From Actinomycetota bacterium (GTDB lineage Bacteria > Actinomycetota > Acidimicrobiia > Acidimicrobiales > Ilumatobacteraceae), in the NCBI GenBank assembly GCA_007279905.1, contig QYPH01000036.1, forward strand, positions 1 through 33,376: a stretch of DNA of 33,376 bases, in the 5' to 3' direction. This document shows positions 7,751 through 15,334 of this stretch, piece by piece (position 1 is the first letter of the stretch; each line of letters starts with the position of its first letter). The translations under genes were made by a program, and so were the position numbers. The notes under the pieces were generated by a model. That model did not search any database and was not told where the DNA came from. It saw only the letters and a list, made by a program, of their open reading frames with translations.

Positions 7751-7752
7751 AA

Positions 7753-8571
7753 CTATTTGTGAATTGGTCCGTCGCTATCGCGAAGTGACGGCGCTCCGCG
7801 GCCCGTGCGACGTGCAATAATTTCGCCAACAATGGAGATTGCAGTTTCTTCCGGCGTGCGCGCACCGATATCGAGACCGATTGGCGACATCAGTCGCGCC
7901 AATTGATCGGCACTCGTAATGCCCACTTCGGCAAGTCGTTCAAGACGCTTGGCGTGAGTTTTACGGCTACCCATCACACCGATATAGCCAACGTTTGTGG
8001 CAAGTGCGCCCTGCACAGCAGGCACGTCAAACTTTGGGTCGTGGGTCAAAATGCATACTGCATCGCGAGAGGTGAGTGCATGCCCGCGATCACTAAAGAG
8101 TGGTGACGGCCACGAAACCAAAACTTCGTCGGCCATAGGAAAGCGACGGCGAGTTGCAAACACTTCGCGAGCATCACAGACCACCACGTAGTAGCCCAAC
8201 ACTTTTGCAACTTTTGCGAGTGCGGCTGTGAAGTCGACTGCTCCAAAAATCCACATTATTGGTGGTGGCGAAAACGCTTCAATAAATACGCGCACTGTTG
8301 GAGTGTCGACCAAGTCTTCGGGAGTTGTTTGCCCCTGCGGGCCATAATGGCGCACGCCGGTTCGTGCGGCCTCTACTTCGCCAAGCGCATCGCGAGCAAC
8401 AATGCGACTGAGTTCGTTGTCGCCAAGTGTGCCAAGAGCCTCGGTAGACGGTGACACAAGCATCATCGCGCCGATGTTGGGACCATCGATAACGGTGACG
8501 AGTGCTACCGGAATGTTTGAGCGAACTCGTTCGGCAAAAATTGGGTAAAGCGACATGGGTTTGAGCGACAT
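7753..8571 (-). CDS. XdhC/CoxI family protein, Rossmann-domain part
   Basis: XdhC-type proteins bind the molybdenum cofactor and help insert its sulfurated, dinucleotide form into xanthine and CO dehydrogenases. This 272-residue gene carries mainly the C-terminal NAD-binding-like half: IFGAVDFTAAL at about 108-118, VVVCDAREVFAT, and the conserved VGYIGVMGSRKTH block, then SPIGLDIGARTPEE. The ATG at 8571 lies two codons after the stop of the preceding gene, which encodes the N-terminal XdhC piece in the same frame. A second in-frame ATG five codons later (8556) repeats the same local sequence, so either could be the start. The final bases end just before the convergent NlpC/P60 stop. Confidence 0.9.
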   Translation of the reverse strand: MSLKPMSLYPIFAERVRSNIPVALVTVIDGPNIGAMMLVSPSTEALGTLGDNELSRIVARDALGEVEAARTGVRHYGPQGQTTPEDLVDTPTVRVFIEAFSPPPIMWIFGAVDFTAALAKVAKVLGYYVVVCDAREVFATRRRFPMADEVLVSWPSPLFSDRGHALTSRDAVCILTHDPKFDVPAVQGALATNVGYIGVMGSRKTHAKRLERLAEVGITSADQLARLMSPIGLDIGARTPEETAISIVGEIIARRTGRGAPSLRDSDGPIHK

Positions 8572-8574
8572 GTT

Positions 8575-8892
8575 TTACCAGTTGAGCGGCGAGATGAACA
8601 GATGAATAATTCCGCCGCATGTAAGACCTACCGCAAATGCTTCGTCATCTGAGTAACCAAACTTGACAAGCCGGGGTTGTTTGTCGCCGCGCAATATCTC
8701 GAGTGCCTCAGCAACCACTGCGCCTTCGACGCACCCACCACTCACCGAGCCAACTACTTCTCCGTCTTCATTGACAGCCATAGCGGCGCCCGGATCGCGG
8801 GGACCAGAGCCCTCGATGTCGACAACGCGAGCAATAGCAATCTGTTTGCCAGCCTGTTGCCAGCGCTCGATGTCATTGAGAAGTTCGCGCAT
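8575..8892 (-). CDS. XdhC/CoxF family protein, N-terminal domain only
   Basis: This 105-residue protein corresponds to the N-terminal domain of XdhC. It has DIEGSGPRDPGAAM at about 25-38, SGGCVEGAV at about 51-59 with a conserved Cys, and LTCGG at about 90-94 with a second conserved Cys. These cysteines are thought to take part in molybdenum cofactor handling. The gene lies 9 bases after coxE and directly before the gene for the Rossmann half, so the two products probably work as one XdhC. Separate small and large XdhC genes occur in other actinobacteria, so the gene does not look degenerate. Confidence 0.9.
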   Translation of the reverse strand: MRELLNDIERWQQAGKQIAIARVVDIEGSGPRDPGAAMAVNEDGEVVGSVSGGCVEGAVVAEALEILRGDKQPRLVKFGYSDDEAFAVGLTCGGIIHLFISPLNW

Positions 8893-8901
8893 AGGTACTA
8901 G

Positions 8902-10050
8902 TCAATCGCGAGAAATCACTCGAGTGAGATGCTCGAGGGCCTGTATGGAGTGGCCCTCTACAAAGTCGTCAACGAATGGAAGCGCAGCAGCCATTCCGCG
9001 GGCGAGTGGAGCGTAACCCGGGGTGACTTTGAGCGGGTTGACCCACACCACGCGAAAAGCAACTCGCTGCAAGCGCTGCATCTGTTCCGCAAGTACTTCG
9101 GGGTCGCCTCTGTCCCAACCATCGCTGAGCACTACGACAATTGCTCCACGGGCCATTCCGCGTACGCCCCATGTTGCATTAAATCGGCGCAGGCTTTCGC
9201 CTAGGCGCGTGCCTCCGCTCCAGTCGGGCACTTGTGCAGCCGCGCGGGTAAGTGCCCTGTCTGGGTCGCGGCTACTCAGTTCTTTTGTCAAACGAGTGAG
9301 GCGTGTGCCAAATGTAAATGCTTCAACGCGCTGTCTGCCAACAACGGCTGCGTGCATGAAGCGAAGAAGCGCTCTGGCGTATGGCTCCATACTGCCCGAG
9401 ATGTCGAGAAGCACAACGAGTCGGCGTTGGCGCTCACTTGGTTTGCGCCAATGCAGTCGTGCAGACTCGCCACCAAAGGCAAGTGATGCGCGAACAGTGC
9501 GACGCAAGTCGTGTCGTGAACCACTTCGTTTTGCATGTGTGAGGCGCAATGATTGTCGGGGAGGTCCAGCGAGACGAAGTTGATGCATGAGCTTCTGTGA
9601 TTCGTGCAATTCTTCGTCGGTGTAGTTTGCAAAATCCTTATTGCGCAAAGACTCGTTTGCAGTAAAGCGCAATTGCATTGTTTGATTGTCGTCATCAGCA
9701 TTGTTCGCGTCATCATCTTTGTTTTTGTCTTGACCATCTTCGTCGTCGAGCAACAGCGTGATTTTTTGTGGCGGTCCGTCTTCATCGGTGTCGGTCGCAT
9801 TGTGGTGCTCCCAGAAAACCGCAAATGCTCTGTCGAAGAGTTGCTGATCTTCTGGTCGATGCACCAAGGTGGCCCGCCCGGCCCAATACACGTCGTTTCG
9901 CTTGGTCATCGACACAACATCGAGAGCTTGCACAAACGTAATCACCGAATCGATGGGCACGCTGATGCCCGCGCCGCGCAAAACGCGCGCAAACGAAACC
10001 GCCATTTCATCTGCCGATGAGCCAGCAATGTGCATCGCTGCTGTCGACAT
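8902..10050 (-). CDS. coxE: CoxE, VWA-domain protein of CO dehydrogenase maturation
   Basis: The 382-residue protein has an N-terminal helical region, a highly acidic linker rich in Asp and Asn at about 101-123, and a C-terminal von Willebrand A domain. The metal-ion-dependent adhesion site DISGS is at about 216-220, with a later VVLSDGWDRGDPE strand. CoxE acts with the AAA+ protein CoxD in posttranslational maturation of the active site, best known from Oligotropha. It follows coxD by 12 bases, and the XdhC pair follows it, forming an accessory operon. The ATG at 10050 is used. The acidic low-complexity linker is longer than is usual in CoxE, as far as I can judge. Confidence 0.92.
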   Translation of the reverse strand: MSTAAMHIAGSSADEMAVSFARVLRGAGISVPIDSVITFVQALDVVSMTKRNDVYWAGRATLVHRPEDQQLFDRAFAVFWEHHNATDTDEDGPPQKITLLLDDEDGQDKNKDDDANNADDDNQTMQLRFTANESLRNKDFANYTDEELHESQKLMHQLRLAGPPRQSLRLTHAKRSGSRHDLRRTVRASLAFGGESARLHWRKPSERQRRLVVLLDISGSMEPYARALLRFMHAAVVGRQRVEAFTFGTRLTRLTKELSSRDPDRALTRAAAQVPDWSGGTRLGESLRRFNATWGVRGMARGAIVVVLSDGWDRGDPEVLAEQMQRLQRVAFRVVWVNPLKVTPGYAPLARGMAAALPFVDDFVEGHSIQALEHLTRVISRD

Positions 10051-10062
10051 GGGTGTGTTTTC

Positions 10063-10986
10063 TTAGTTGTGCGACAAGCCGCGGTCGAACGCTTGTTTCA
10101 CAAGATCGGCTATGCCCGTTTCGCGCACACGTTCGTGATCTTCGCGATACTTGAGCACTGTGCCAAGTGTTGCGGCAACGCTGGTTTCATCGAGTTCAAG
10201 AATCCCTAGTTGACCAAGCGCTGTTGCCCAATCGATGGTTTCGGCAACACCCGGCGGTTTGTACAAATTGAGCCCACGCATGGCCTCGACTGCGGCGGCA
10301 ACTTGGCGTGCAAGCGATTCGGCAATTTGTGGAACACGCAAGCGCACGATGGCAACCTCGCGCTCAAAATTTGGGTGTTCGACCCAGTGATACAAACACC
10401 GACGCTTCAGTGCATCGTGCACATCGCGCGTGCGGTTTGATGTGAGGACCACGATTGGCGGGGTAGTTGCACTAAATGTGCCGAGTTCGGGAACGGTGAT
10501 TTGAAAATCGGACAAGATTTCGAGAAGGTATGCCTCAAACTCGTCGTCGGCTCTGTCGATCTCGTCGATCAAGAGCACCGCAGGAGTGGTGCGGTTGTCG
10601 ATGGCGCGCAATAGTGCACGCTTGATCAAAAATCGTTCGTTGTACAACTCGCTTTCAAGGAGCGAAGTGTCTTTGGATTTGGCTTCACCCGATGCTTCGG
10701 CTGCGCGCAAGTGCAAGAGTTGGCGCGAGTAGTCCCAGTCGTACACAGCCTGAGATGCATCAATGCCCTCGTAGCACTGCAAGCGAATCAGTTCGCCGCC
10801 TGTCATTGCGGCAATGACTTTTGCCAATTCGGTTTTGCCAACACCAGCTTCGCCTTCAAGCAACAGTGGTCGCTTCAACGAGAGTGCCAAAAACACTGCC
10901 GTTGCTAGACCTTCATCGGCCAAGTAATTCTGACCACCAAGTGCATTTCGCACTTGTGCAACCGATGTGAACGCGTGCAAACTCAT
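10063..10986 (-). CDS. coxD: CoxD, MoxR-type AAA+ ATPase
   Basis: This 307-residue MoxR-family AAA+ protein has Walker A GEAGVGKT at about 45-52, Walker B LLIDEIDRAD with DDEFEAYLLE next to it, and a sensor-1 strand VVLTSNRTRD; the size is normal for the family. In aerobic CO dehydrogenase operons CoxD is an ATP-dependent chaperone needed to build the active site together with CoxE. The ATG at 10986 precedes a typical MoxR N-terminus. It is the first gene of the coxD-coxE-XdhC accessory operon and lies 24 bases after the FAD oxidoreductase gene, so it may be cotranscribed with it. Confidence 0.93.
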   Translation of the reverse strand: MSLHAFTSVAQVRNALGGQNYLADEGLATAVFLALSLKRPLLLEGEAGVGKTELAKVIAAMTGGELIRLQCYEGIDASQAVYDWDYSRQLLHLRAAEASGEAKSKDTSLLESELYNERFLIKRALLRAIDNRTTPAVLLIDEIDRADDEFEAYLLEILSDFQITVPELGTFSATTPPIVVLTSNRTRDVHDALKRRCLYHWVEHPNFEREVAIVRLRVPQIAESLARQVAAAVEAMRGLNLYKPPGVAETIDWATALGQLGILELDETSVAATLGTVLKYREDHERVRETGIADLVKQAFDRGLSHN

Positions 10987-11010
10987 CGTCTTACTGTAGG
11001 GGCATCGGGG

Positions 11011-12432
11011 TTAGGAGTCGAAGCCCAAACCAAGTCGATCGAGTGTGCGCAGCCAGAGGTTGCGCTTGCCGGTGCGGTCTTCGCGGTTGAGCGCCCAGCG
11101 AGTGGTCTGAATACCAATGAATCGAAATGGCTCTGGCGGAAACGGCAAGGGTTTGCTTTTCACGAATTTGGTTTGAGTGGCCGGAGTCTTGTGGCCGTCG
11201 AGCAAATCGAGCATGACTTCGGCACCAAATCGTGAACTGGCCACGCCAAGGCCGGTGTAACCAATGGCGTAGGCAACTCGGTCGCGCATGGCTTGTCCCC
11301 AAAACACGCTGTATCGGCTACATGTATCGATGGCGCCGCCCCACACGTGTGAAAACTTGACGCCTTCGAGTTGGGGAAATGTTTCGAAGAAGTGTTGTGA
11401 CAATTTCGCCCAACTCTCTGGACGAGATTCCAAATCAACGCTCATTTTTCCACCAAAGAAATACATTGCGTCGTAGCCTCCCCACAAGATGCGATTGTCG
11501 GCAGTGAGTCGGTAGTAGTGAAACTGATTGGAGATGTCAGATAAACCTTGACGATTTTTCCAACCCAGGCTGTCGAGTTGCTGCGCGTTGAGTGGCTCGG
11601 TAACGAGGCAGTAGTCGTATACCGGCGCGATGTAGTTGCGCATGCGCTTGAGAAGCGGCTTAAACGCATTTGTGGCAAGCGCAACATGTTTGGCTTTGAT
11701 ATCGGCGAGCGCAGTTTCTACAGAGACACCGCTGCCCGAGTAATCAAGGCCTGTTGCGCGAGTGTCTTCAAAGATGCGCACGCCAAGGCTTTCGGCTGCA
11801 CTTTTGAGACCCCACACGAGGCGTGCAGGATCAACGAGTGCTGCAGTGTCTTTGCACCACATGCCGCCAGTAAAAATTGGCGATGCAACTTCGCGTTGCA
11901 CTGCCTGTTGATCGAGCCATTCAACTTTGTGACCCAACTCAACCAATTGTTCGTAGTCTTCGCGCATCTCTTCGAGATAGTTGGCAGCATGACGCGTGCT
12001 TGCTATTTCAATCACACCATTGCGCTCGAAGTCGCAGTCGATGTTGTAGCGACGAATTGCTGCCTCAATTTGATTGAGGTTTTCTAAACCCAAGTCTTCG
12101 AGCAAGCCAACTTCTTGAGGAAATCGAGCCTGCGCATTTGCGATTCCGTGCGTCAGGCTTGAATCCATAAAGCCGCCGTTGCGACCACTTGCGGCCGAAC
12201 CAACTTCGTGCGAGTCGATCAGGATGACATCTGCAGATGGATTGCGTTCTTTGGCCAAGATCGCTGTCCATAACCCTGTGTAGCCACCACCGACAATGCA
12301 CAAGTCGCACGAGTCGTCACGTACGAGCATCGGATTGGAGTCGGGTTCGTCGACATCCTCCATCCAATACGGATACGGCTCGGCATCAGCGATCGCGTCC
12401 AAAAAGCGTTCGTCTTCTTGATACCCACTCAT
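11011..12432 (-). CDS. FAD-dependent oxidoreductase of the DAO / amine oxidase-like (PuuB-type) family
   Basis: The protein has an N-terminal dinucleotide-binding motif IVGGGYTGLW (about 46-55), with a preceding acidic segment that resembles gamma-glutamylputrescine oxidase and related enzymes. SAASGRNGGFMD follows, the flavin-contact motif of this subgroup. The C-terminal half contains the conserved GYTGLGVA block of DAO folds. The likely reaction is oxidative deamination of an amine or amino acid using FAD, giving H2O2 or passing electrons on; the substrate is unknown. I choose the ATG at 12432, preceded by GGTGGTGAG, over the GTG at 12447. It lies immediately upstream of coxD on the same strand and is divergent from the SDR gene. 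Confidence 0.85.
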   Translation of the reverse strand: MSGYQEDERFLDAIADAEPYPYWMEDVDEPDSNPMLVRDDSCDLCIVGGGYTGLWTAILAKERNPSADVILIDSHEVGSAASGRNGGFMDSSLTHGIANAQARFPQEVGLLEDLGLENLNQIEAAIRRYNIDCDFERNGVIEIASTRHAANYLEEMREDYEQLVELGHKVEWLDQQAVQREVASPIFTGGMWCKDTAALVDPARLVWGLKSAAESLGVRIFEDTRATGLDYSGSGVSVETALADIKAKHVALATNAFKPLLKRMRNYIAPVYDYCLVTEPLNAQQLDSLGWKNRQGLSDISNQFHYYRLTADNRILWGGYDAMYFFGGKMSVDLESRPESWAKLSQHFFETFPQLEGVKFSHVWGGAIDTCSRYSVFWGQAMRDRVAYAIGYTGLGVASSRFGAEVMLDLLDGHKTPATQTKFVKSKPLPFPPEPFRFIGIQTTRWALNREDRTGKRNLWLRTLDRLGLGFDS

Positions 12433-12491
12433 GGGGTTTCTCACCACCTAACGGCACCAAGTTAGCACCAGTAGCAGTAGCGTTTTGGGCT

Positions 12492-13238
12492 ATGGATCTG
12501 GGGATTGGTACACGAACAGCAGCGGTTGCAGCCGGGTCTAGTGGCTTGGGTTTTGCCACTGCGCAGGCGCTTGCCAATGAGGGAGTACGTGTAGTTATTT
12601 GTAGCCGTGATGCTGCACGCGTGGCCGAAGCAGCAAAAACTATCGGTAACGATTGCATCGGTATTGTTGCCGATGTTTCGACGGGTGGGGGCGGGGCCCA
12701 ATTTGTGCGCGAAGCCACCGCACTACTTGGACACATCGATATTTTGGTGGCAAACGGTGGCGGACCACCGGCTGGAAATTTTGCGTCAACAGATTTAGAT
12801 GCATACCCTGCAGCTCTTGAGCAAAACTTGTTGTCGGTAATTGGCATGTGCAAAGAAGTATTGCCGGGCATGCAAGAACGCAGGTGGGGGCGCATCGTTG
12901 CTATTACGTCGGTCGCCGTGCGTCAGCCAATGGCCAACTTGATTTTGTCTAACACTGCACGCGCAGGCGTGACAGGATTCTTGAAAACCGTTGCGCGCGA
13001 AGTTGCACAAGATGGTGTCACGGTCAACACTGTGCAGCCAGGCATTCATGCGACCAATCGAATCACGCAGTTGTATGGTGCAACGCCAGATGCTGTCGCT
13101 CTTGGTATTCCTGCCGGTGTGGTGGGTAGCCCACGCGACTTCGGTCAGGTAGTCGCGTTTTTGTGTGGCGAGGGAGCAAAGTTTGTGACCGGCGCAAGTT
13201 TGCAAGTCGATGGCGGATCATATGGAGGTTTGTTGTAA
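12492..13238 (+). CDS. atypical short-chain dehydrogenase/reductase
   Basis: The protein is about 248 residues with a Rossmann SDR fold: a nucleotide motif AGSSGLG at about 14-20, the DV after the fourth strand at about 61-62, NGGGP at about 88-92, and the Ser of ITS at about 140. At the position of the catalytic YxxxK it reads SNTAR, so Tyr is replaced by Ser153 and Lys by Arg157 at normal spacing from Ser140. Such substituted SDRs form a recognisable subgroup, annotated loosely as 3-oxoacyl-ACP reductase-like; chemistry is uncertain. The frame is open further upstream but overlaps the divergent FAD oxidase gene. The ATG at 12492 is the sensible start because the fold begins there. It is coupled to the next gene by a TAATG overlap. 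Confidence 0.85.
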   Translation: MDLGIGTRTAAVAAGSSGLGFATAQALANEGVRVVICSRDAARVAEAAKTIGNDCIGIVADVSTGGGGAQFVREATALLGHIDILVANGGGPPAGNFASTDLDAYPAALEQNLLSVIGMCKEVLPGMQERRWGRIVAITSVAVRQPMANLILSNTARAGVTGFLKTVAREVAQDGVTVNTVQPGIHATNRITQLYGATPDAVALGIPAGVVGSPRDFGQVVAFLCGEGAKFVTGASLQVDGGSYGGLL

Positions 13239-13534
13239 TGCTGCAGCATGTCGTAGCAATCACATGGAATGACCAGGTGCCGCCGAACTATGCCGAAACC
13301 GTTTCGACTGTGTTGAACGAGATGGTGTCACAAATTTCTTCAGTGCGTGAATACAACTGTGGCCCAGACTTGGGCATTTCAACAGCAGTCAATGCCGACT
13401 ACCTGATCGTTGCAACCTTTGACGATGTGGATGGGTGGCGCCAGTATGACGAAGATGTCTCTCACAACGAGATTCGTGCAAAGTATTTCAAGCCATACAT
13501 CGCATCGCGCACGTCGGCACAAATTACTCTTTAA
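13238..13534 (+). CDS. Dabb (stress-responsive alpha/beta-barrel) domain protein
   Basis: This is a 98-residue single-domain protein of the Dabb ferredoxin-like fold. It starts with the typical LQHVVAITW strand, then has a helix with VREYNCGPDLG and the DYLIVATFDDVDGWRQYDED block, and closes with HNEIRAKYFKPYI. Dabb proteins dimerise. Some act as cyclases or bind small aromatic molecules, others have no known role. The ATG overlaps the SDR stop by one base (TAATG), so the two are cotranslated and probably work on the same compound. The stop overlaps the convergent PAP2 gene by four bases. The longer open frame upstream is inside the SDR gene and is not used. Confidence 0.87.
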   Translation: MLQHVVAITWNDQVPPNYAETVSTVLNEMVSQISSVREYNCGPDLGISTAVNADYLIVATFDDVDGWRQYDEDVSHNEIRAKYFKPYIASRTSAQITL

Positions 13535-14517
13535 CGCGCGCGCAGATTTTTTATCGCGCCAGAATTTCGTTGTTCCCATTTGGATGAAATCCAGATAGCA
13601 ATGCCGACATAGAGCCAGCCGGCCAAAATGTCGGCAACATAGTGCTCGCCGAAGTAGACAAGACAAATAGCCATACTTGCTGGCAATGCAAGCGACACGA
13701 CTCGCATCCACTTTGGCAAATAGGGGAAGAAGAACACCACCACTAAGAGCGCACACGCCGCATGCAACGAAGGCATTGCCGCATACGGATTGGTGATGGC
13801 GGTACCGCGATCAAACACTTTGCTCACCGACTTGATGCCCATGTGCGACCATGCGCGTGCAGTAATGCGCTGTATCGGAGCAATGTAACCCTGTTTGGCT
13901 GTGAGCCAAGGTGGTGCAACTGGAAATGCTGCAAATGTGGCGCATGACAAAAAGAACAAGATGCTCAGTCGGCGCACATAGCGCACCCATTCGTCGCGAT
14001 TAAACCACCACAACACCACGGCTACGCCGGGAGGCAAAATAGAGTGCGTCATGTAGGTGACAGCCAGCGGGTATTCGTACCAACTGAGAACTTTCGAAAT
14101 ATTGAGGTGCTGCTGCATCCACACATTTGGGTCTGTGCCAAAAAAGAGTGCGCGGTCAAAGTTGCGAACTGCCAAATAGGAGATGGGACGACCCAATTGA
14201 TCGGAGAGACCTCGGCTGTATTCGTAAGCAAACAGCATGCCTGCAAAGATCGACCAGTCGCGCAACATCGCAAATTGGTCTTTCCATGCCTTGCCAACGT
14301 TGGCAAAAATAAATGCGACGAGCACCCATCCTGTGACCGCAATGCGATCGACTGGTAAACCAAACCGTTCTATTGACCATGCAAACAGCGCTAGATACAG
14401 CGCAATAGCAACTACTCGCGTGCGTGTTGGTTTACGCCGAAGAAAGGTTGCGACTGACAGGTTGAGAAGTTTAGCGAAATCGTTATGCCGACGCTTTTTC
14501 GAGAGCGCGACGCACAA
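13531..14517 (-). CDS. PAP2-superfamily membrane phosphatase/transferase
   Basis: This polytopic membrane protein has about six hydrophobic segments and the PAP2 signature in two parts: AAMPSLHAA at about 246-254 with the catalytic His, and GEHYVADILAG at about 290-300 with the second His and Asp. The FPVAPPWL segment before them is typical of the branch related to inositol-phosphoceramide synthase and lipid phosphate phosphatases. It likely dephosphorylates or transfers a lipid head group at the membrane. The start is uncertain. No ATG exists in the first part, and the earliest candidate is a TTG at 14517 inside the end of coxM. It follows coxM on the same strand and may be cotranscribed. 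Confidence 0.82.
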   Translation of the reverse strand: MCVALSKKRRHNDFAKLLNLSVATFLRRKPTRTRVVAIALYLALFAWSIERFGLPVDRIAVTGWVLVAFIFANVGKAWKDQFAMLRDWSIFAGMLFAYEYSRGLSDQLGRPISYLAVRNFDRALFFGTDPNVWMQQHLNISKVLSWYEYPLAVTYMTHSILPPGVAVVLWWFNRDEWVRYVRRLSILFFLSCATFAAFPVAPPWLTAKQGYIAPIQRITARAWSHMGIKSVSKVFDRGTAITNPYAAMPSLHAACALLVVVFFFPYLPKWMRVVSLALPASMAICLVYFGEHYVADILAGWLYVGIAIWISSKWEQRNSGAIKNLRAR

Positions 14518-15307
14518 GCACTTTGGCTAAGTGCACGCGGTATTCGCTCGATGCGTTGAGGTCGCTCTGTGGCTCAGCTTCGGCTGATGCGAGTTCTGCT
14601 GCGTCTGCCACTGATGCACCAGACTTGAGAGCTGCCGAGACACTTGTTGCCAAAATTGGTGTGCTGCCCATATTGACGAGTGCGACACCGGATGCATCTT
14701 TGTTGCGCCATGCTGCCACGCCAACAATGGCCCAGTCTTGGGCACGGCGATTGAACTTTTCGAAACCCCACTTTGCACCATTCATTTTTGGCACACGAAT
14801 TTCGGTCAGCATTTCATCTGGCTTGAGCGCGCTTTCAAGGAAGCCTTTGTAGAAGTCGGCTGCGGCAATGAGTCGCTCGCCCTTTGGGCCTTGCGCAACA
14901 TATGTTGCCCCGAGTGCAAGGGTGGTGGCTGGAAGGTCGCTTGCCGAGTCGGCGTGTGCAAGTGATCCACCAATGGTTCCGCGATGGCGAACCTGAGCGT
15001 CACCCACATGACCGGCAGCATGGGCGAGCAGTGGCACTTCTTTGAGTACGAGTGCCGATTTCTCGACATCCATATGCCGAGTCAGTGCACCAATAGCAAT
15101 GTGGTCTCCGCCGTCTTTGATGTACGAAAGATCTTTGATGCGACCAATGTCGATGAGCATCGCAGGCTGGGCGAGACGAAGTTTCATCAATGGCAAAAGG
15201 CTGTGGCCACCTGCCAAAAACTTGGCATCGTCGCCGTATTGCCCGACAAGCGAAATCGCTTCGGCTGCTGAAGATGCTCGCTTGTAGTCAAATGCTGCTG
15301 GTATCAC
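14483..15307 (-). CDS. coxM: FAD-binding medium subunit of a CO dehydrogenase-type molybdoenzyme
   Basis: This 274-residue subunit carries FAD, passing electrons from the iron-sulfur centres to the acceptor. It has both FAD motifs of the family: AGGHSLLP at about 32-39 and TIGGSLAHADSASDLP at about 111-126, then the C-terminal CO dehydrogenase flavoprotein domain with FEKFNRRAQDWAIVGVAA. The start is a GTG at 15307 with GGGAG seven bases upstream. It is the last gene of the S-L-M trio. The end overlaps the possible start of the PAP2 gene. The family call is firm; the substrate of the complex is not known. Confidence 0.94.
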   Translation of the reverse strand: MIPAAFDYKRASSAAEAISLVGQYGDDAKFLAGGHSLLPLMKLRLAQPAMLIDIGRIKDLSYIKDGGDHIAIGALTRHMDVEKSALVLKEVPLLAHAAGHVGDAQVRHRGTIGGSLAHADSASDLPATTLALGATYVAQGPKGERLIAAADFYKGFLESALKPDEMLTEIRVPKMNGAKWGFEKFNRRAQDWAIVGVAAWRNKDASGVALVNMGSTPILATSVSAALKSGASVADAAELASAEAEPQSDLNASSEYRVHLAKVLVRRALEKASA

Positions 15308-15334
15308 GATGTGCTCCCTTGAATGATTTCGTAG

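Noticed and set aside
7769-7791. Stem-loop CCGTCGCT / AGTGACGG as a terminator for the NlpC/P60 gene
   Set aside because: It has no T-tract and lies inside the coding end of the convergent XdhC-family gene; probably coincidental.
12237-12491. Upstream extension of the SDR frame to 12237
   Set aside because: It overlaps the well-supported FAD oxidase gene on the other strand and adds a segment unlike any SDR; the fold starts at the ATG at 12492.
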